Source: Caenimonas koreensis DSM 17982 (lineage in GTDB: Bacteria > Pseudomonadota > Gammaproteobacteria > Burkholderiales > Burkholderiaceae_C). From it: a DNA stretch of 64,000 nt. Below the pieces are notes generated by a model, which saw only the letters and a list, made by a program, of their open reading frames with translations, did no database searches and was not told the DNA's origin. Below are positions 48,745 through 59,469 of this stretch, piece after piece (within the stretch, counting starts at the first letter, position 1; each line of letters opens with the position of its first letter). Location: contig NZ_WJBU01000002.1 in NCBI RefSeq assembly GCF_009646335.1, positions 1 through 64,000 on the forward strand. The letters are read 5' to 3'. The position numbers and the translations under genes were made by a program.

Positions 48745-48894
48745 GTGAGAGGCTATGTGAAGAAAGACGGCACGTACGTGGCACCGCACCGTGCCACCAG
48801 CCCCGATAAGACCAAGGCCAACAACTGGTCGACGAAGGGCAATCAGAATCCGGATACGGGCAAGAACGGAACTGTCGATCCGAATAAGCCGTAG
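48745..48894 (+). pseudogene. Fragment of a small secreted GYVKKDGTYV-type protein
   Basis: The frame reads VRGYVKKDGTYVAPHRATSP, then NNWSTKGNQN and GTVDPNKP before a TAG at 48892. This tail occurs in small exported proteins of Proteobacteria that carry a signal peptide upstream. Here the preceding codons (after the fic stop) encode no signal peptide, and only GTG codons could start it. It is read as a 5'-truncated remnant between fic and tRNA-Ser. Confidence 0.5.
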
Positions 48895-48897
48895 GGG

Positions 48898-48987
48898 TGG
48901 CGGAGAGTGTGAGATTCGAACTCACGGACGTCTTTCAACGTCGCCGGTTTTCAAGACCGGTGCATTCAACCGCTCTGCCAACTCTCC
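48898..48987 (-). tRNA. tRNA-Ser (anticodon TGA)
   Basis: On the minus strand: acceptor GGAGAGT/ACTCTCC, anticodon arm ACCGG-TCTTGAAAA-CCGG with anticodon TGA (complement at 48951-48953), a long variable arm (GACGTTGAAAGACGTC) typical of serine tRNAs, T-arm GTGAGTTCGAATCTCAC and an encoded CCA. Confidence 0.97.
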
Positions 48988-49008
48988 GCAAGGCCCGTAT
49001 TCTAGGTG

Positions 49009-49587
49009 CTACGCGGGATCAGTCCGCCGCGGTTGGGGTTCGACCGCTTCGGCTCGGGGTAGCACGATGCGCACTGGTGCCTGCTCTGCTGCGCAGGCAT
49101 GGTCGGCACTGGGCTGCCTCTGGCGTTGCCCCAGCGCGTCGATTTCATCGGCCAATTCATCTGCCCAGCCCGATCCATCGTCGGGCAACGCTCGCACAGC
49201 GGCGCTCACCCGCGCCACATCGATGCCCGCGCGCAAGAGCATCGCCTGAATTTCATCAGGCTGCGCGCCGGACCCCAGCAGGCCAAGCAACACAGCTCCT
49301 GCAATTTCACCGTGCTGCGTGTTCAGTGCCAGGTCCACGATGGAACTGCGCCGCGGTGTCGTGCGCCCCAGCACTTGCACATACTTCTCGCACCGTTCAT
49401 CGAGCGAGAGCGCCGACGCACCCGCGATCCGCGCGACTTGCTCGCGCAGCGACTCGCACTTGCCCTTCACGCTGTCACTGAGCCACGACGGTGGATGCTG
49501 GCACCAGAACTGCAGCTGACGCTCGTTCAATGGCCACGCGTTGTCTGTTTCGGGAAGCGAAATCCTGCTCGCTGCGCCTACTCGCAT
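49009..49587 (-). CDS. Hypothetical protein, mostly helical
   Basis: A 192-residue protein not recognised. The ATG at 49587 follows AGGAG with 7-base spacing, which supports translation. The N-terminal part contains LPETDNAWPLNERQLQFWCQ and CESLREQVARIAG; the middle contains NTQHGEIAGAVLLGLLGSGA and DEIQAMLLRAGIDVARVSAA. There is no signal peptide and no clear membrane segment. It stands alone between tRNA-Ser and the end of the urease operon. Confidence 0.65.
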   Translation of the reverse strand: MRVGAASRISLPETDNAWPLNERQLQFWCQHPPSWLSDSVKGKCESLREQVARIAGASALSLDERCEKYVQVLGRTTPRRSSIVDLALNTQHGEIAGAVLLGLLGSGAQPDEIQAMLLRAGIDVARVSAAVRALPDDGSGWADELADEIDALGQRQRQPSADHACAAEQAPVRIVLPRAEAVEPQPRRTDPA

Positions 49588-49675
49588 GCTGCTACTCCTA
49601 ACCTACGACCGCTCCCTGAGCCCGTTTCGTAACGGGTTGCCAGCAGTCGTTCCCGGATGGGTAGCGCGTCGAGAC

Positions 49676-51313
49676 TTAGGCCTTCACGGCGAACAGCTTC
49701 GCATTGCCTATCGCGTACACCGTGCCGTCCGCCCCGATGGCCGTGGGCGTGTACGCCTCGCCGAGGCCGTTTGTGATGCGGATGCTCTGCGTGAACGTGT
49801 TGCTCGGCAGGTGCCAGCGGTACAGCACGCCGTCTTCACTGTTGGCGATGATGGTGTTGCCGGCCGGGTCGGCTGCCATGGTGTTGATGCACCACTCCTT
49901 CACAGCCACGCTGCTGCCCGGCTCGAAGGTCGGGCCGGTGATGGTGCGCACCTCACGCATCACCGTGTTGCCGGAGATGAAGTCGATTTGTGTCTGCGAT
50001 GGGTCGAGCACGGCCAGCCGGTTCGCGCCGTTGCCGGAGCCGATGCCCTGATAGTTGTTGTACTTCACCGCGATGAGATAGGTGGACGTTGTGACGTAGC
50101 CCGGCACCATGCCCGCCGGAATGATCGACGGCGTCACGTCCCAGCCGAAGCTGCCCGGCGCGCCGGCGCTAGCCAGCGTGCTGGTGAACTGCAGCATCCA
50201 GCCGCGCGCATTGTGCGAGGCAAACGGGTTGTCGAGCACACCGAGGAACACGCGGCCATCACTGGCGACAGCGGGCGACGATGTGCCGTTGTCTTCGACA
50301 CGTGCGCGCAAGCCCGTCACGGGGTCGAGCAGTAGCACCTTGTTGCGCAGCGCGAGCGTGGTGCTGTTCAACGCCAGCAGGTAGCCAAAGGCAGGCGTGC
50401 CGGTGACGGCGGTGCTGTTGACAGCGATGTACACCGTGCCCTCATCCGGCGAGAGGGCCGGCGCGCAGTTCATCGCGCACTTCGCAATCGTCGCGTCGCC
50501 GGCGATCGTGGTCGCAGGCACCCACGATCCGTTGCCCGCTGCGTCCACGCGCGCGAATCCGCTTTGCAGGCCTGCCGGGTTCGTGCCGGTGACGACAAAG
50601 CCGAAGAAGAGATTGCCTGCGCTGTCGCTGGTGATGGGCGTGTTGATGAACACGGTCGTGTTGAATGCCGCCGGGTTGGCGTCATACGCTGCCGAGCCGT
50701 AGAACACCACGTTCGTGAAGGCCCCGGCATTGTCTGCCGACACACGCATCAACAGCTTGCCGCCTGCACCCGGCGCATACGCGCGGCCCGCAGGCGTGAG
50801 CACCGCGTTGTAGGTGGGCACCCAGTTGTGCGTAGGCATCACGTAGTCGGAGGTTTGCGACCAGATCAGCGAGCCATCAGCGCCATTGCGCGCCTCGACG
50901 CGAAAGCCCGACGTAGGCCCCGTCTTCACCGGGATCACCACCGTGTTCTGCGTCGTGATCACAGGCGTGCCGTAGTGCGCCAGCAGCGCGCCGCCCGAGG
51001 TGTATTGCGGCGCGAGGTCGACCGGCGTGCTCCAGCCGATGCGGTTCATGTCCTGCGTGGCAATTGCGCTCACGGCCGTGTGCTGCGCGTTGCGCCCGAG
51101 CATGGCCCAGGCAGGGCCTGTGACAGGCGCGGGCGTGGGTGTCGGGCTGGGCGCGGGTGTGGGGCCTGGTGCCGGTGTCGGGCTGGGCGACGGGCTCGGC
51201 GAAGGAACGGGCGCGGGGCTGCCACCACCACCGCCGCCGCCACAAGCCGACAGCGCCGCAACCGAGGCCCACGCCATGGTGGTGGATGTGCTGAGAAACT
51301 TCCTGCGTTTCAT
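49676..51313 (-). CDS. PQQ-propeller-like lipoprotein, coupled to ureG
   Basis: A 545-residue predicted lipoprotein. The N-terminus combines twin arginines ([11 protein letters not shown]) with a lipobox (ALSAC, Cys at ~residue 24), a poly-Gly stretch and a Pro/Ser/Thr linker (~residues 32-65). The rest is a beta-propeller of PQQ-like blades ([20 protein letters not shown] opening, [40 protein letters not shown] end). Its ATG overlaps the ureG stop (ATGA), so it is translationally coupled to the urease operon. No catalytic role is evident; propellers often scaffold protein contacts. Confidence 0.8.
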   Translation of the reverse strand: MKRRKFLSTSTTMAWASVAALSACGGGGGGGSPAPVPSPSPSPSPTPAPGPTPAPSPTPTPAPVTGPAWAMLGRNAQHTAVSAIATQDMNRIGWSTPVDLAPQYTSGGALLAHYGTPVITTQNTVVIPVKTGPTSGFRVEARNGADGSLIWSQTSDYVMPTHNWVPTYNAVLTPAGRAYAPGAGGKLLMRVSADNAGAFTNVVFYGSAAYDANPAAFNTTVFINTPITSDSAGNLFFGFVVTGTNPAGLQSGFARVDAAGNGSWVPATTIAGDATIAKCAMNCAPALSPDEGTVYIAVNSTAVTGTPAFGYLLALNSTTLALRNKVLLLDPVTGLRARVEDNGTSSPAVASDGRVFLGVLDNPFASHNARGWMLQFTSTLASAGAPGSFGWDVTPSIIPAGMVPGYVTTSTYLIAVKYNNYQGIGSGNGANRLAVLDPSQTQIDFISGNTVMREVRTITGPTFEPGSSVAVKEWCINTMAADPAGNTIIANSEDGVLYRWHLPSNTFTQSIRITNGLGEAYTPTAIGADGTVYAIGNAKLFAVKA

Positions 51314-51954
51314 GTGTGCTCCAGCATGCCTTTGCGTTCGATGAATTCGACCACTTCCGCCAGGCCCGTGTTGGTCTTGAGGTTGGTCATGACGAAGGGT
51401 TTGTCGCGCCGCATGCGCTTGGTGTCCGCTTCCATCACGTCGAGGTTGGCGCCCACATACGGCGCGAGGTCCGTCTTGTTGATCACGAACAAGTCGCTCT
51501 TGGTGATGCCTGGCCCGCCCTTGCGCGGAATTTTCTCGCCGGCTGCCACGTCGATCACGTAGATGGTGAGGTCGGAGAGTTCGGGGCTGAAGGTGGCCGC
51601 GAGGTTGTCACCGCCCGATTCGACGAACACGATGTCCGCATCGGGAAAGTCCTCCAGCATGCGGTCAATCGCTTCGAGGTTGATCGACGCGTCTTCACGG
51701 ATCGCCGTGTGTGGGCAGCCGCCGGTTTCCACACCCATGATTCGTTCGGCCGCGAGCGCGCCGCTCACGGTGAGGATGCGCTGGTCTTCCTTGGTGTAGA
51801 TGTCGTTCGTGATGGCGACGAGGTCGTACTTCTCGCGCATGGCCTTGCACAGCATTTCCAGCAGCGTGGTCTTGCCCGAGCCGACGGGGCCGCCTATGCC
51901 CACTCGCAGCGGCGGAAGTTTTTTGGTGCGGTTGGCGATGTGGTGCAGGGTCAT
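51310..51954 (-). CDS. ureG: Urease accessory GTPase UreG
   Basis: A 214-residue GTPase that powers nickel delivery to urease. P-loop [20 protein letters not shown] (~residue 18), the metal-binding [15 protein letters not shown] (CPH, ~residue 72), [17 protein letters not shown], and [18 protein letters not shown]. The start [20 protein letters not shown] at 51954 overlaps the ureF stop by 4 bases. Confidence 0.97.
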   Translation of the reverse strand: MTLHHIANRTKKLPPLRVGIGGPVGSGKTTLLEMLCKAMREKYDLVAITNDIYTKEDQRILTVSGALAAERIMGVETGGCPHTAIREDASINLEAIDRMLEDFPDADIVFVESGGDNLAATFSPELSDLTIYVIDVAAGEKIPRKGGPGITKSDLFVINKTDLAPYVGANLDVMEADTKRMRRDKPFVMTNLKTNTGLAEVVEFIERKGMLEHT

Positions 51955-52646
51955 GAGCGGAACAATCGTGAGTACTGTGTTTCGTGCTGCGCCGACAGGA
52001 TTGCCAGCATAGGCGAGAAAGCCTGCCGCGCGTCGGCAGACAGTTGTAAAGCGTGGTCCACCGCCGCAGGAATTTCCCTGGCCAGCCGCGCCAGGATGCG
52101 CTGGCCCGAGCTCTGGCCCAGCGGAATCGACTTGATGGCCGACTGCATCATGTTCTCGGCCCAGCCGAAGGTGAATGCGAGCAGGATGGCGCGCGTGCTG
52201 GCTGCGCCGCGCGATGCGGCCAGCGCAAAGGCAATCGGGTACGTCCAGTTGGCGTTGGGCTCTTGCGGTGCCTGCGGTGAGTTGGATGCATCGAGTGTGC
52301 GCATCCACTCGCCGAGCGAGCGGCCCATCTGCTCGGTTTGCGCGCGCAGCTCGCTCGTCTCGCGTGTCTGCAAAATCCACTGGTCGAGTTCGCGAACCTG
52401 CGCGATGTCGTTCACGCGAAACGCATCGACGGCTTGCGCGATCACGCCGAGATCAGCGCGAGCAAGCGTCAGGTGCAGTTGCTGCGCGAGCCATTCGCTG
52501 GCGGTGGTTTCATCAGTGACGTGGCCGCCTTCGACCGCGGCCTCCAGCCCTTCGGAATAAGAGAAGCCGCCCACGGGCAGCGCGGGCGACGCGAGCCAGA
52601 TCAGGCTGAGCAGCGCGTCGTCAGTGAGCGTGGTGGTCGTGACCAT
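51951..52646 (-). CDS. ureF: Urease accessory protein UreF
   Basis: A 231-residue helical protein that with UreD/UreG forms the activation complex. Recognised by [34 protein letters not shown] and the C-terminal [20 protein letters not shown]. The ATG at 52646 is chosen since upstream codons in frame are the antisense-like His-rich end of ureE; it overlaps ureE by 26 bases. Confidence 0.95.
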   Translation of the reverse strand: MVTTTTLTDDALLSLIWLASPALPVGGFSYSEGLEAAVEGGHVTDETTASEWLAQQLHLTLARADLGVIAQAVDAFRVNDIAQVRELDQWILQTRETSELRAQTEQMGRSLGEWMRTLDASNSPQAPQEPNANWTYPIAFALAASRGAASTRAILLAFTFGWAENMMQSAIKSIPLGQSSGQRILARLAREIPAAVDHALQLSADARQAFSPMLAILSAQHETQYSRLFRS

Positions 52647-53223
52647 CGTCTCCGTACGCGCCGTGGGCGAGGGGGCCGACGCCTTGGGTGGCGGGCGTGT
52701 GGGCATGGTCGTGCCCATGCGCGTGATCGTGGTCATGCCCATGCCCATGTGAGTGGCCATGCCCGCCGCCCGAGCTGTACGCGCCGCCTTCGGGCTCGAA
52801 CGCCACGGTTTGTTCATGCACGATCAAATGCATGGCGCGCAGCATGTCGGCAAGCACATGGTCGGGTTCGATCTTCAGGTGGTCGGGCTTGAGTTCAATC
52901 GCGACATGCCGGTTGCCCAGATGGTAGGCCGCACGAGTCAAGTCAAACGGCGTGCCGTGTTCCTTGCAATGTGTGATGACGAGCACGGGTTGCGGCGCAG
53001 CGATCACCTGGATCAGCGAGCCATCTTCGGCAACGAGCACGTCGCCACCGCGCACGAGTGTGCCGCGCGGCAGGAACACGCCAAGGTGGCGGCCCTGCGA
53101 GTCGGTGCAGTCGAAGCGGCTTTTCTGCCGCACATCCCAGTCGAGCTCGACGGTGGCTGCGCGTTTGAGCAGGACTTTGGCCAGGCCGTGGCCCTGGGAG
53201 AGTACTTTCGAGACTTGGAGCAT
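52621..53223 (-). CDS. ureE: Urease nickel metallochaperone UreE
   Basis: A 200-residue nickel carrier. The start [20 protein letters not shown] at 53223 begins the UreE domain; the core has [50 protein letters not shown] and [11 protein letters not shown]. The C-terminus is a long His/Gly/Asp tail ([20 protein letters not shown]) typical of UreE proteins with high nickel-binding capacity. Confidence 0.96.
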   Translation of the reverse strand: MLQVSKVLSQGHGLAKVLLKRAATVELDWDVRQKSRFDCTDSQGRHLGVFLPRGTLVRGGDVLVAEDGSLIQVIAAPQPVLVITHCKEHGTPFDLTRAAYHLGNRHVAIELKPDHLKIEPDHVLADMLRAMHLIVHEQTVAFEPEGGAYSSGGGHGHSHGHGHDHDHAHGHDHAHTPATQGVGPLAHGAYGDDGHDHHAH

Positions 53224-53266
53224 GGGTGGATGGTAGTGCGAACCGCCACCACCAGACCGGCACGAC

Positions 53267-54985
53267 TCAAAACAGGAAGTAGCGCTGCGCCATCGGCAGC
53301 ACAGTGGCTGCCTCACAAGTCAGCAACACCCCATCAGCGCGCACAGCGTACGTCTGCGGATCGATCTCCATCTTCGGCAGATAGCCGTTGTGGATCAGGT
53401 CCTGCTTGCGCACACCGCGGATGTTCTTCACGGCACACAGGTTCTTCGCAAGACCGAACTTCTCCTTGATGCCACCAGCCAGTCCAGCCTGCGATACAAA
53501 CGTCAAGGAACCCTTGGCCACAGCGCCACCAAAGCTGCCGAACATCGGCCGGTAGTGCACGGGCTGCGGCGTAGGGATCGACGCATTCGGGTCGCCCATC
53601 GCCGCCATTGCAATGAAGCCACCCTTCAAAATCAATGCCGGCTTCACGCCGAAGAACGCTGGCTTCCACACGACCAGGTCGGCCCACTTGCCCGGCTCGA
53701 TGCTGCCCACTTCATGGCTGATGCCGTGCGAAATCGCAGGGTTGATCGTGTACTTGGCGATGTAGCGCTTCGCGCGGAAGTTGTCGTTGCGCGCACCGTC
53801 GCCCGGCAACGCGCCGCGCTGCACCTTCATCTTGTGCGCCGTCTGCCACGTGCGCATGATCACTTCACCGACTCGGCCCATCGCCTGCGAGTCGCTCGAC
53901 ATCATGCTGATCGCGCCCAAGTCATGCAGCACGTCTTCAGCGGCAATTGTCTCCTTGCGGATGCGGCTTTCGGCGAAGGCCAGGTCTTCTGCAATCGCCG
54001 GGTCAAGGTGGTGGCACACCATCAACATATCGACGTGCTCGTCGAGCGTGTTGCGCGTGTACGGCATCGTTGGATTGGTGGACGACGGCAGGAAGTTCGC
54101 CTCACCGACCACACGCAAGATGTCCGGTGCATGCCCGCCACCCGCACCTTCGGTGTGGAAGGCGCACAGGCCGCGGCCCTTCGTTGCTGCAATCGTGTTC
54201 TCGACAAAGCCTGATTCATTCAGCGTGTCGCTGTGAATCGCCACCTGCGTGTCGGTCAACTCGGCCACATCGAGGCAATTGCTGATCGCGGCGGGCGTCG
54301 TGCCCCAGTCTTCATGCAGCTTCAGGCCGATCACGCCGGCGTCGATCTGTTCGTGCAACGCAGCGGGCAGGCTCGCATTGCCCTTGCCGAGAAAGCCCAG
54401 GTTCATCGGGAACGCATCGGCGGCTTGCAGCATGCGCTCGATGTTCCAGGGGCCGGGCGTGCAGGTCGTCGCGAATGTGCCCGTGGCGGGGCCTGTGCCG
54501 CCGCCGAGCATCGTTGTCACACCTGACGCCAGCGCCTCTTCAATCTGTTGCGGGCAAATGAAGTGAATGTGGCTGTCGATGCCACCCGCAGTCACGATAT
54601 TGCCCTCGCACGAGATCACTTCCGTGCCGGGGCCGATGATGATGTCTACACCGGGTTGCGTATCCGGATTGCCGGCTTTGCCGATGGCGGCAATGCGCCC
54701 GTCCTTGATGGCGATGTCAGCCTTGACGATGCCCCAGTGGTCGATGATGAGCGCGTTCGTCATTACGCAATCAACGGATCCCTCGACGCGTGTGCGCTGC
54801 GACTGCGCCATGCCATCACGAATCGTCTTGCCGCCGCCGAACTTCACTTCTTCGCCATAGCCACCCGCGCGCAGCGTGTAGTCGTCTTCGACCTCAATCA
54901 CCAGATCGGTATCGGCCAGTCGAACGCGATCGCCTTTGGTGGGCCCGAACATTTCCGCATAGCCGCGGCGGCCAATGGTTGCCAT
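53267..54985 (-). CDS. ureC: Urease alpha subunit (catalytic)
   Basis: A 572-residue nickel hydrolase that splits urea to ammonia and carbamate. Visible active-site elements: [14 protein letters not shown] (nickel His pair), [15 protein letters not shown] with the Lys that is carbamylated, [13 protein letters not shown], the flap [20 protein letters not shown] with the catalytic His, and [14 protein letters not shown] with the nickel Asp. Length and sequence look complete. It starts 3 bp after the ureB stop. Confidence 0.98.
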   Translation of the reverse strand: MATIGRRGYAEMFGPTKGDRVRLADTDLVIEVEDDYTLRAGGYGEEVKFGGGKTIRDGMAQSQRTRVEGSVDCVMTNALIIDHWGIVKADIAIKDGRIAAIGKAGNPDTQPGVDIIIGPGTEVISCEGNIVTAGGIDSHIHFICPQQIEEALASGVTTMLGGGTGPATGTFATTCTPGPWNIERMLQAADAFPMNLGFLGKGNASLPAALHEQIDAGVIGLKLHEDWGTTPAAISNCLDVAELTDTQVAIHSDTLNESGFVENTIAATKGRGLCAFHTEGAGGGHAPDILRVVGEANFLPSSTNPTMPYTRNTLDEHVDMLMVCHHLDPAIAEDLAFAESRIRKETIAAEDVLHDLGAISMMSSDSQAMGRVGEVIMRTWQTAHKMKVQRGALPGDGARNDNFRAKRYIAKYTINPAISHGISHEVGSIEPGKWADLVVWKPAFFGVKPALILKGGFIAMAAMGDPNASIPTPQPVHYRPMFGSFGGAVAKGSLTFVSQAGLAGGIKEKFGLAKNLCAVKNIRGVRKQDLIHNGYLPKMEIDPQTYAVRADGVLLTCEAATVLPMAQRYFLF

Positions 54986-54988
54986 GTC

Positions 54989-55294
54989 TTAAACGCTTCC
55001 TTGCACGAGGCCGCGAAAGCCGTAGATCTTCCTGTCGCCTGAGAAATCGACCAGTTCGACAGTGCGTTGTTGCCCCGGCTCGAAGCGCACCGCCGTACCC
55101 GACGCAATGTTCAACCGCATGCCGCGCGCTGCGTCACGGTCGAATTGCAGCGCGCCGTTCGTCTCCGCGAAGTGATAGTGCGAGCCGACCTGGATGGGCC
55201 GGTCCGCGGTGTTTTGCACGATCACGGTGATCGCGCGGCGGCCCGGATTGAGCACATGGTCGCCTTCGTCAGTGAAGAGTTCGCCGGGAATCAT
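54989..55294 (-). CDS. ureB: Urease beta subunit
   Basis: A 101-residue structural subunit: [20 protein letters not shown] at the start, then [20 protein letters not shown] and [16 protein letters not shown], the classic UreB signatures. The start at 55294 is set by this conserved N-terminus; the open frame extends upstream in the small neighbouring gene. Unlike the commonest arrangement it is separated from ureA by a 59-residue gene. Confidence 0.97.
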   Translation of the reverse strand: MIPGELFTDEGDHVLNPGRRAITVIVQNTADRPIQVGSHYHFAETNGALQFDRDAARGMRLNIASGTAVRFEPGQQRTVELVDFSGDRKIYGFRGLVQGSV

Positions 55295-55304
55295 CGCGGT
55301 GCTC

Positions 55305-55484
55305 TCAGCGATCGCCGCGTGAGAACAGGACGGCTGCTGCGGCCAGCGCCATGACCACGACAAAGCCCCACGCGTCGCTCGCGTGCCAGTGCGCGCCTTC
55401 GACGGCATGCCCGCCGTGTGCCAGTGCGTTGGTGGCTGTGGTGATCAATGCCGATACGACGGCAATGCGTTTCAAGCTTCGCAT
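55305..55484 (-). CDS. Small His-rich single-span membrane protein inside the urease operon
   Basis: A 59-residue protein between ureA and ureB. The ATG at 55484 follows AGGAG with 7-base spacing. The first ~22 residues form a signal-peptide-like segment ([17 protein letters not shown]), followed by a His-rich periplasmic loop ([14 protein letters not shown]) and a single hydrophobic helix ([16 protein letters not shown]) ending SRGDR. It is not one of the standard urease genes. The histidines suggest metal (nickel) binding, but that is inference. Spacing (10 bp to ureB, 15 bp to ureA) shows cotranscription. Confidence 0.75.
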   Translation of the reverse strand: MRSLKRIAVVSALITTATNALAHGGHAVEGAHWHASDAWGFVVVMALAAAAVLFSRGDR

Positions 55485-55499
55485 GGAGCAACTCCTGCC

Positions 55500-55802
55500 T
55501 CAAACAATCGGTTGGTGCACGGTGACGAGCTTGGTGCCGTCCGGGAAGGTCGCTTCGACCTGGATATCAGGAATCATCTCGGCCACGCCTTCCATCACGT
55601 CGGCGCGTGTGAGCACGCTGCGGCCTTCCGACATGAGCTGCGCCACGGTCTTGCCGTCACGCGCGCCTTCCATCACCGCCGCAGAAATCAGCGCCACGGC
55701 TTCGGGGTAATTGAGCTTCAGGCCGCGTGCCTTGCGCCGTTCGGCGAGCAGGCCCGCCGTGAAGATCAGCAGCTTGTCTTTTTCGCGGGGAGTCAGTTCC
55801 AT
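55500..55802 (-). CDS. ureA: Urease gamma subunit
   Basis: A 100-residue subunit: [50 protein letters not shown] and the C-terminal [19 protein letters not shown]. It is the first gene of the operon. No ureD lies upstream; the divergent sensor kinase begins about 52 bp away, so both promoters share this short gap. Confidence 0.97.
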   Translation of the reverse strand: MELTPREKDKLLIFTAGLLAERRKARGLKLNYPEAVALISAAVMEGARDGKTVAQLMSEGRSVLTRADVMEGVAEMIPDIQVEATFPDGTKLVTVHQPIV

Positions 55803-55854
55803 AGGGGACCAGTTGGCGGGGCAAAAGAGCGTGTTCCATCTTAGTGCAAGGCCC

Positions 55855-58800
55855 ATGCCCGCCCATACGCCGTTTGGCGCATTGCGGGCACGGAATGTGC
55901 GCAATGGCTCTGTGAGCCAGCCCCTGAGCACTGTTATTCCTATCCACCCGGCAGACGCGCCACAGCGCCCGGCCAACGAAGACGCGCCACAGCGCCCGGC
56001 CAATGAAGACGCGCCACAGCGCGTCGTCAAGGTGCGCCGCGACTACAACAGCTGGGTGGCAAGCGAGACGATGGAAGACTATGCGCTGCGCTACACGCCG
56101 CAGCGCTTTCGCAAGTGGTCGGAGTTCCGCGTCGCCAACACGGCGTTTGGCGCGGCATCGTTCCTGATTCTCGAAGCAGTCGGCGCCACGCTGCTCGTGC
56201 AATACGGCTTCCTCAATGCCTTCTGGGCCATCATCGCCACGGGCCTGATCATCTTCCTCACCGGCCTGCCGATCAGCATCTATGCCGCGCGCTATGGCGT
56301 GGACATGGACCTGCTCACGCGCGGCGCGGGCTTTGGCTACATCGGCTCGACGATCACGTCGCTCATCTACGCGTCGTTCACGTTCATCTTCTTCGCGCTT
56401 GAAGCCGCCGTGATGGCCTACGCGCTCGATCTGGCGCTGGGCATTCCGCCTGTGTGGGGCTATCTCATTTGCGCGCTGGTCGTGGTGCCGCTGGTCACGC
56501 ACGGCGTGTCGGCCATCAGCCGGCTGCAGGTGTGGACGCAGCCGCTGTGGCTGGTGATGCTCGTCGTGCCGTTCGTGTATGTGCTGATGCGCGATCCTGG
56601 GGCGTTTGCCGGCATCGTGCACTTCACTGGTGAGAAAGGCGAGACGGCGGCGTTCAATCTGCACCTCTTCGGTGCTGCGCTCACTGTCGGTATCGCGCTC
56701 ATCACGCAAATGGGCGAGCAGGCGGACTACCTGCGGTTCATGCCCGCGAAGACCGAGGCGAACAGGAAGGCGTGGTGGTTTGGCGTGCTTGCGGGTGGGC
56801 CGGGCTGGGTCGTGCTGGGCGTTTTGAAGATGCTGGGCGGCGCGTTGCTCGCCTACTTGGCGATCACGCATATGGTGCCGCCCGACCGCGCTGTCGATCC
56901 GAACCAGATGTACCTCGCGGCGTATGAGTACGTGTTCCCGAACTACGGCTGGGCCGTGGCGGCCACGGCGATCTTCGTGGTGATCTCGCAGCTGAAGATC
57001 AACGTGACGAACGCGTATGCAGGCTCGCTCGCGTGGTCGAACTTCTTCTCACGCATCACGCACAGCCACCCCGGGCGCGTGGTGTGGGTGGTGTTCAACA
57101 CGCTCATCGCTTTCATGCTGATGGAGATGAATGTGTTCCAGGCGCTGGGCGATGTGCTTGGCCTGTACTCCAACGTCGCTATCGCGTGGATGATGGCCGT
57201 GGTGGCTGACCTGGTCGTCAACAAGCCGCTGGGTTTGTCGCCGCCTGGCATCGAGTTCAAGCGCGCGTACCTGTACGACATCAACCCGGTGGGTGTGGGC
57301 TCGATGGCGCTCGCGTCGGCGTTGTCGATTCCCGCGCACCTGGGCGTGTTCGGGCCAACGGCGCAGGCGTTCTCTGCGGTGATCGCGCTGGGGGTGGCGT
57401 TCGTCACTTCACCGCTCATTGCGTGGGCGACAAGGGGCCGCTACTACATCGCAAGGCAAGATGAGCGTGATCTTTCCCAGTACCAGCCTTTGCAGACCCA
57501 GCGCTGCGTGATCTGCGAGCGCGACTACGAAGGCCCGGACATGGCGCATTGCCCCGCCTACCAAGGGCCGATCTGCTCGCTGTGCTGCACGCTCGATGCG
57601 CGTTGCGGCGACTTGTGCAAGCCGCACGCGAGCCTCTCGGCGCAGTGGTCAGGTGCCTTGCGCTGGCTGCTGCCCAAACGCGTGTGGCCGTACCTCGACA
57701 CGGGCCTGGGCCACTTCCTGTTGCTGATGCTGATCGTCGTGCCGCTGCTCGCTACCGTGTTCGGCCTGCTGTACCACCAGGAACTGCAGGCCGTCACGGC
57801 CGTTCCGGATTCAGACGTGTTCTCAGAAGGCTCACTGCGGTCCGGCTTTCTCAAAGCGTACATGGCGCTCGTGGTGATTGCGGGCATCGTCGCGTGGTGG
57901 CTGGTGCTCGCGCACAAGAGCCGGCAGGTGGCGCAGGAAGAATCGAACCGCCAGTCGCACCTGTTGATGCGCGAGATCGAGCTGCACCGGCAAACCGATG
58001 AAGCGCTGCAGAACGCACGCCAGCTCGCTGAAGAAGCCAAGCTCGCCGCAGAGCAGGCGCGGCATGCGGCAGAGCAGGCCAATCACGCCAAGAGCCGCTA
58101 CATCAGCGCCATCAGCCACGAGCTGCGCACGCCGCTCAATTCGATCCTGGGTTACGCGCAGTTGATGGGTGAAGACGCAGCAGTGCCCCCGCATCGCAAG
58201 CAGGCAGTGAACGTGATCAAGCGCGGTGGTGAACACCTGCTGTCGCTGATCGAAGGCACGCTCGACATCGCGCGCATCGAAAGCGGCAAGCTCACGCTGA
58301 ACGTCAAGACGATGCAGTTTGCCGACATGGTCAATGAGATGGCCGGCATGTTTGAGCTGCAGGCGAGCGGCAAGGGCTTGGCGTTCCGCTTCGAGGCGCA
58401 AGGCGCGCTGCCCGAGGCCGTGCGCGCCGACGAAAAGCGTGTGCGGCAAATTCTGATCAACCTGCTGGGCAACGCGATCAAGTTCACCAGCCGTGGTGAA
58501 GTGGTGTTCCGCGTGCGGCATGCGCGCGAGATGGCGTGGATCGACATTGAAGACACCGGCCCGGGCATGTCGCGCGAAGAACTCGACCAGATCTTCGAGC
58601 CGTTTGCGCGCGGCGCAAGCGCCAGCCAGTCAGCGCCCGGTGCAGGGCTGGGCCTGACGATTGCGAAGATGCTCACGGACCTGATGGGCGGCGAGCTCAC
58701 CGTGGACAGCACGCCGGGGGCAGGCTCCAAATTTCACATCAAACTGTTCCTGCCTGAAGTGCGCAGTGAAGCCAAGGCGGCTGCGCCCGCTGCACCGCGC

Positions 58801-59469
58801 GCGCGTCGTGCCTATGCGGGCGCACGGCGGCGGATTCTGGTGGTGGACAACGAAGAGGCTGATCGCGAATTGCTCGTGCAACTGCTCGAGCCCATCGGCT
58901 TCGAACTGCGCACGGCAGCCAGCGGCCATGACGCGCTCGACCTGCTCGCCGCGGGCCTCGCGCCCGATGTGATCCTGATAGACCTTGCCATGCCCGGCAT
59001 CGACGGCTGGGAGACGATCCGCCGGCTGCGCGCATCAGGCAATGTGCACGCGAAGGTGGCAGTCGTCTCGGCCAATGCGTTCGACAAGAACCTCGACAAC
59101 GATGCGGGCGTGCGTGCGGAAGACTTCATCCTCAAGCCCGTGCGCCACAGCGAGCTGCTCGACTGGCTGGAGCGCCAGCTGCAGCTCGATTGGCTCGACG
59201 CGCCCGCGCCCGTTGCAGTGCCCGCTGCGCCTGCCGCCGCCGACACGTGGGTCTGGCCCGCGCAAGACGCGATGGGCTTGCTACAGCAAGCCGTGCAGCT
59301 GGGCTACTACCGCGGCATACAAGGCCAGCTCGACGCCATCGACAACGCGCAGCCCGAATGCGCGCGCTTCACAGCGGCCATGCGCGAGATGGCGCGCCAG
59401 TTCCAGTTCGAAGCCATGACCCGCAAGCTGCTTGAAGCAGTGCCGCCCGTAGAGGAAACACCCCGATGA
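55855..59469 (+). CDS. NCS1-type permease fused to hybrid histidine kinase
   Basis: A ~1204-residue membrane sensor. Order: an N-terminal tail with a tandem DAPQRPANE repeat (~residues 34-57); a complete ~12-helix permease resembling NCS1 purine/cytosine transporters (~residues 70-540, [36 protein letters not shown]); a cytoplasmic Cys cluster [26 protein letters not shown] (~550-585), probably zinc binding; two more helices; a coiled coil; HisKA with [18 protein letters not shown] (phosphoryl His ~753); HATPase ([32 protein letters not shown]); and a receiver ([15 protein letters not shown], Asp ~1043). The start is uncertain (55855 or a GTG further on). It is divergent from ureA and coupled to a response regulator. 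The ligand may be urea or a purine-derived nitrogen source (inference). Confidence 0.88.
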   Translation: MPAHTPFGALRARNVRNGSVSQPLSTVIPIHPADAPQRPANEDAPQRPANEDAPQRVVKVRRDYNSWVASETMEDYALRYTPQRFRKWSEFRVANTAFGAASFLILEAVGATLLVQYGFLNAFWAIIATGLIIFLTGLPISIYAARYGVDMDLLTRGAGFGYIGSTITSLIYASFTFIFFALEAAVMAYALDLALGIPPVWGYLICALVVVPLVTHGVSAISRLQVWTQPLWLVMLVVPFVYVLMRDPGAFAGIVHFTGEKGETAAFNLHLFGAALTVGIALITQMGEQADYLRFMPAKTEANRKAWWFGVLAGGPGWVVLGVLKMLGGALLAYLAITHMVPPDRAVDPNQMYLAAYEYVFPNYGWAVAATAIFVVISQLKINVTNAYAGSLAWSNFFSRITHSHPGRVVWVVFNTLIAFMLMEMNVFQALGDVLGLYSNVAIAWMMAVVADLVVNKPLGLSPPGIEFKRAYLYDINPVGVGSMALASALSIPAHLGVFGPTAQAFSAVIALGVAFVTSPLIAWATRGRYYIARQDERDLSQYQPLQTQRCVICERDYEGPDMAHCPAYQGPICSLCCTLDARCGDLCKPHASLSAQWSGALRWLLPKRVWPYLDTGLGHFLLLMLIVVPLLATVFGLLYHQELQAVTAVPDSDVFSEGSLRSGFLKAYMALVVIAGIVAWWLVLAHKSRQVAQEESNRQSHLLMREIELHRQTDEALQNARQLAEEAKLAAEQARHAAEQANHAKSRYISAISHELRTPLNSILGYAQLMGEDAAVPPHRKQAVNVIKRGGEHLLSLIEGTLDIARIESGKLTLNVKTMQFADMVNEMAGMFELQASGKGLAFRFEAQGALPEAVRADEKRVRQILINLLGNAIKFTSRGEVVFRVRHAREMAWIDIEDTGPGMSREELDQIFEPFARGASASQSAPGAGLGLTIAKMLTDLMGGELTVDSTPGAGSKFHIKLFLPEVRSEAKAAAPAAPRARRAYAGARRRILVVDNEEADRELLVQLLEPIGFELRTAASGHDALDLLAAGLAPDVILIDLAMPGIDGWETIRRLRASGNVHAKVAVVSANAFDKNLDNDAGVRAEDFILKPVRHSELLDWLERQLQLDWLDAPAPVAVPAAPAAADTWVWPAQDAMGLLQQAVQLGYYRGIQGQLDAIDNAQPECARFTAAMREMARQFQFEAMTRKLLEAVPPVEETPR
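55954..56023 (+). repeat. 27-bp tandem repeats in the sensor's N-terminal tail
   Basis: Two full 27-bp copies differing at one base and a partial third encode [23 protein letters not shown]. They lie in a low-complexity segment before the permease domain and could vary in number between strains. Confidence 0.9.

Noticed and set aside
55803..55854. A sigma-54 promoter between ureA and the divergent sensor
   Set aside because: No GG-N10-GC pair of the right type was found on either strand in the gap.
55657..56871. A 404-codon minus-strand frame running into ureA
   Set aside because: Only noise outside the overlap: the ureA frame and the permease frame explain the DNA, and the product is Arg/His-rich without motifs.
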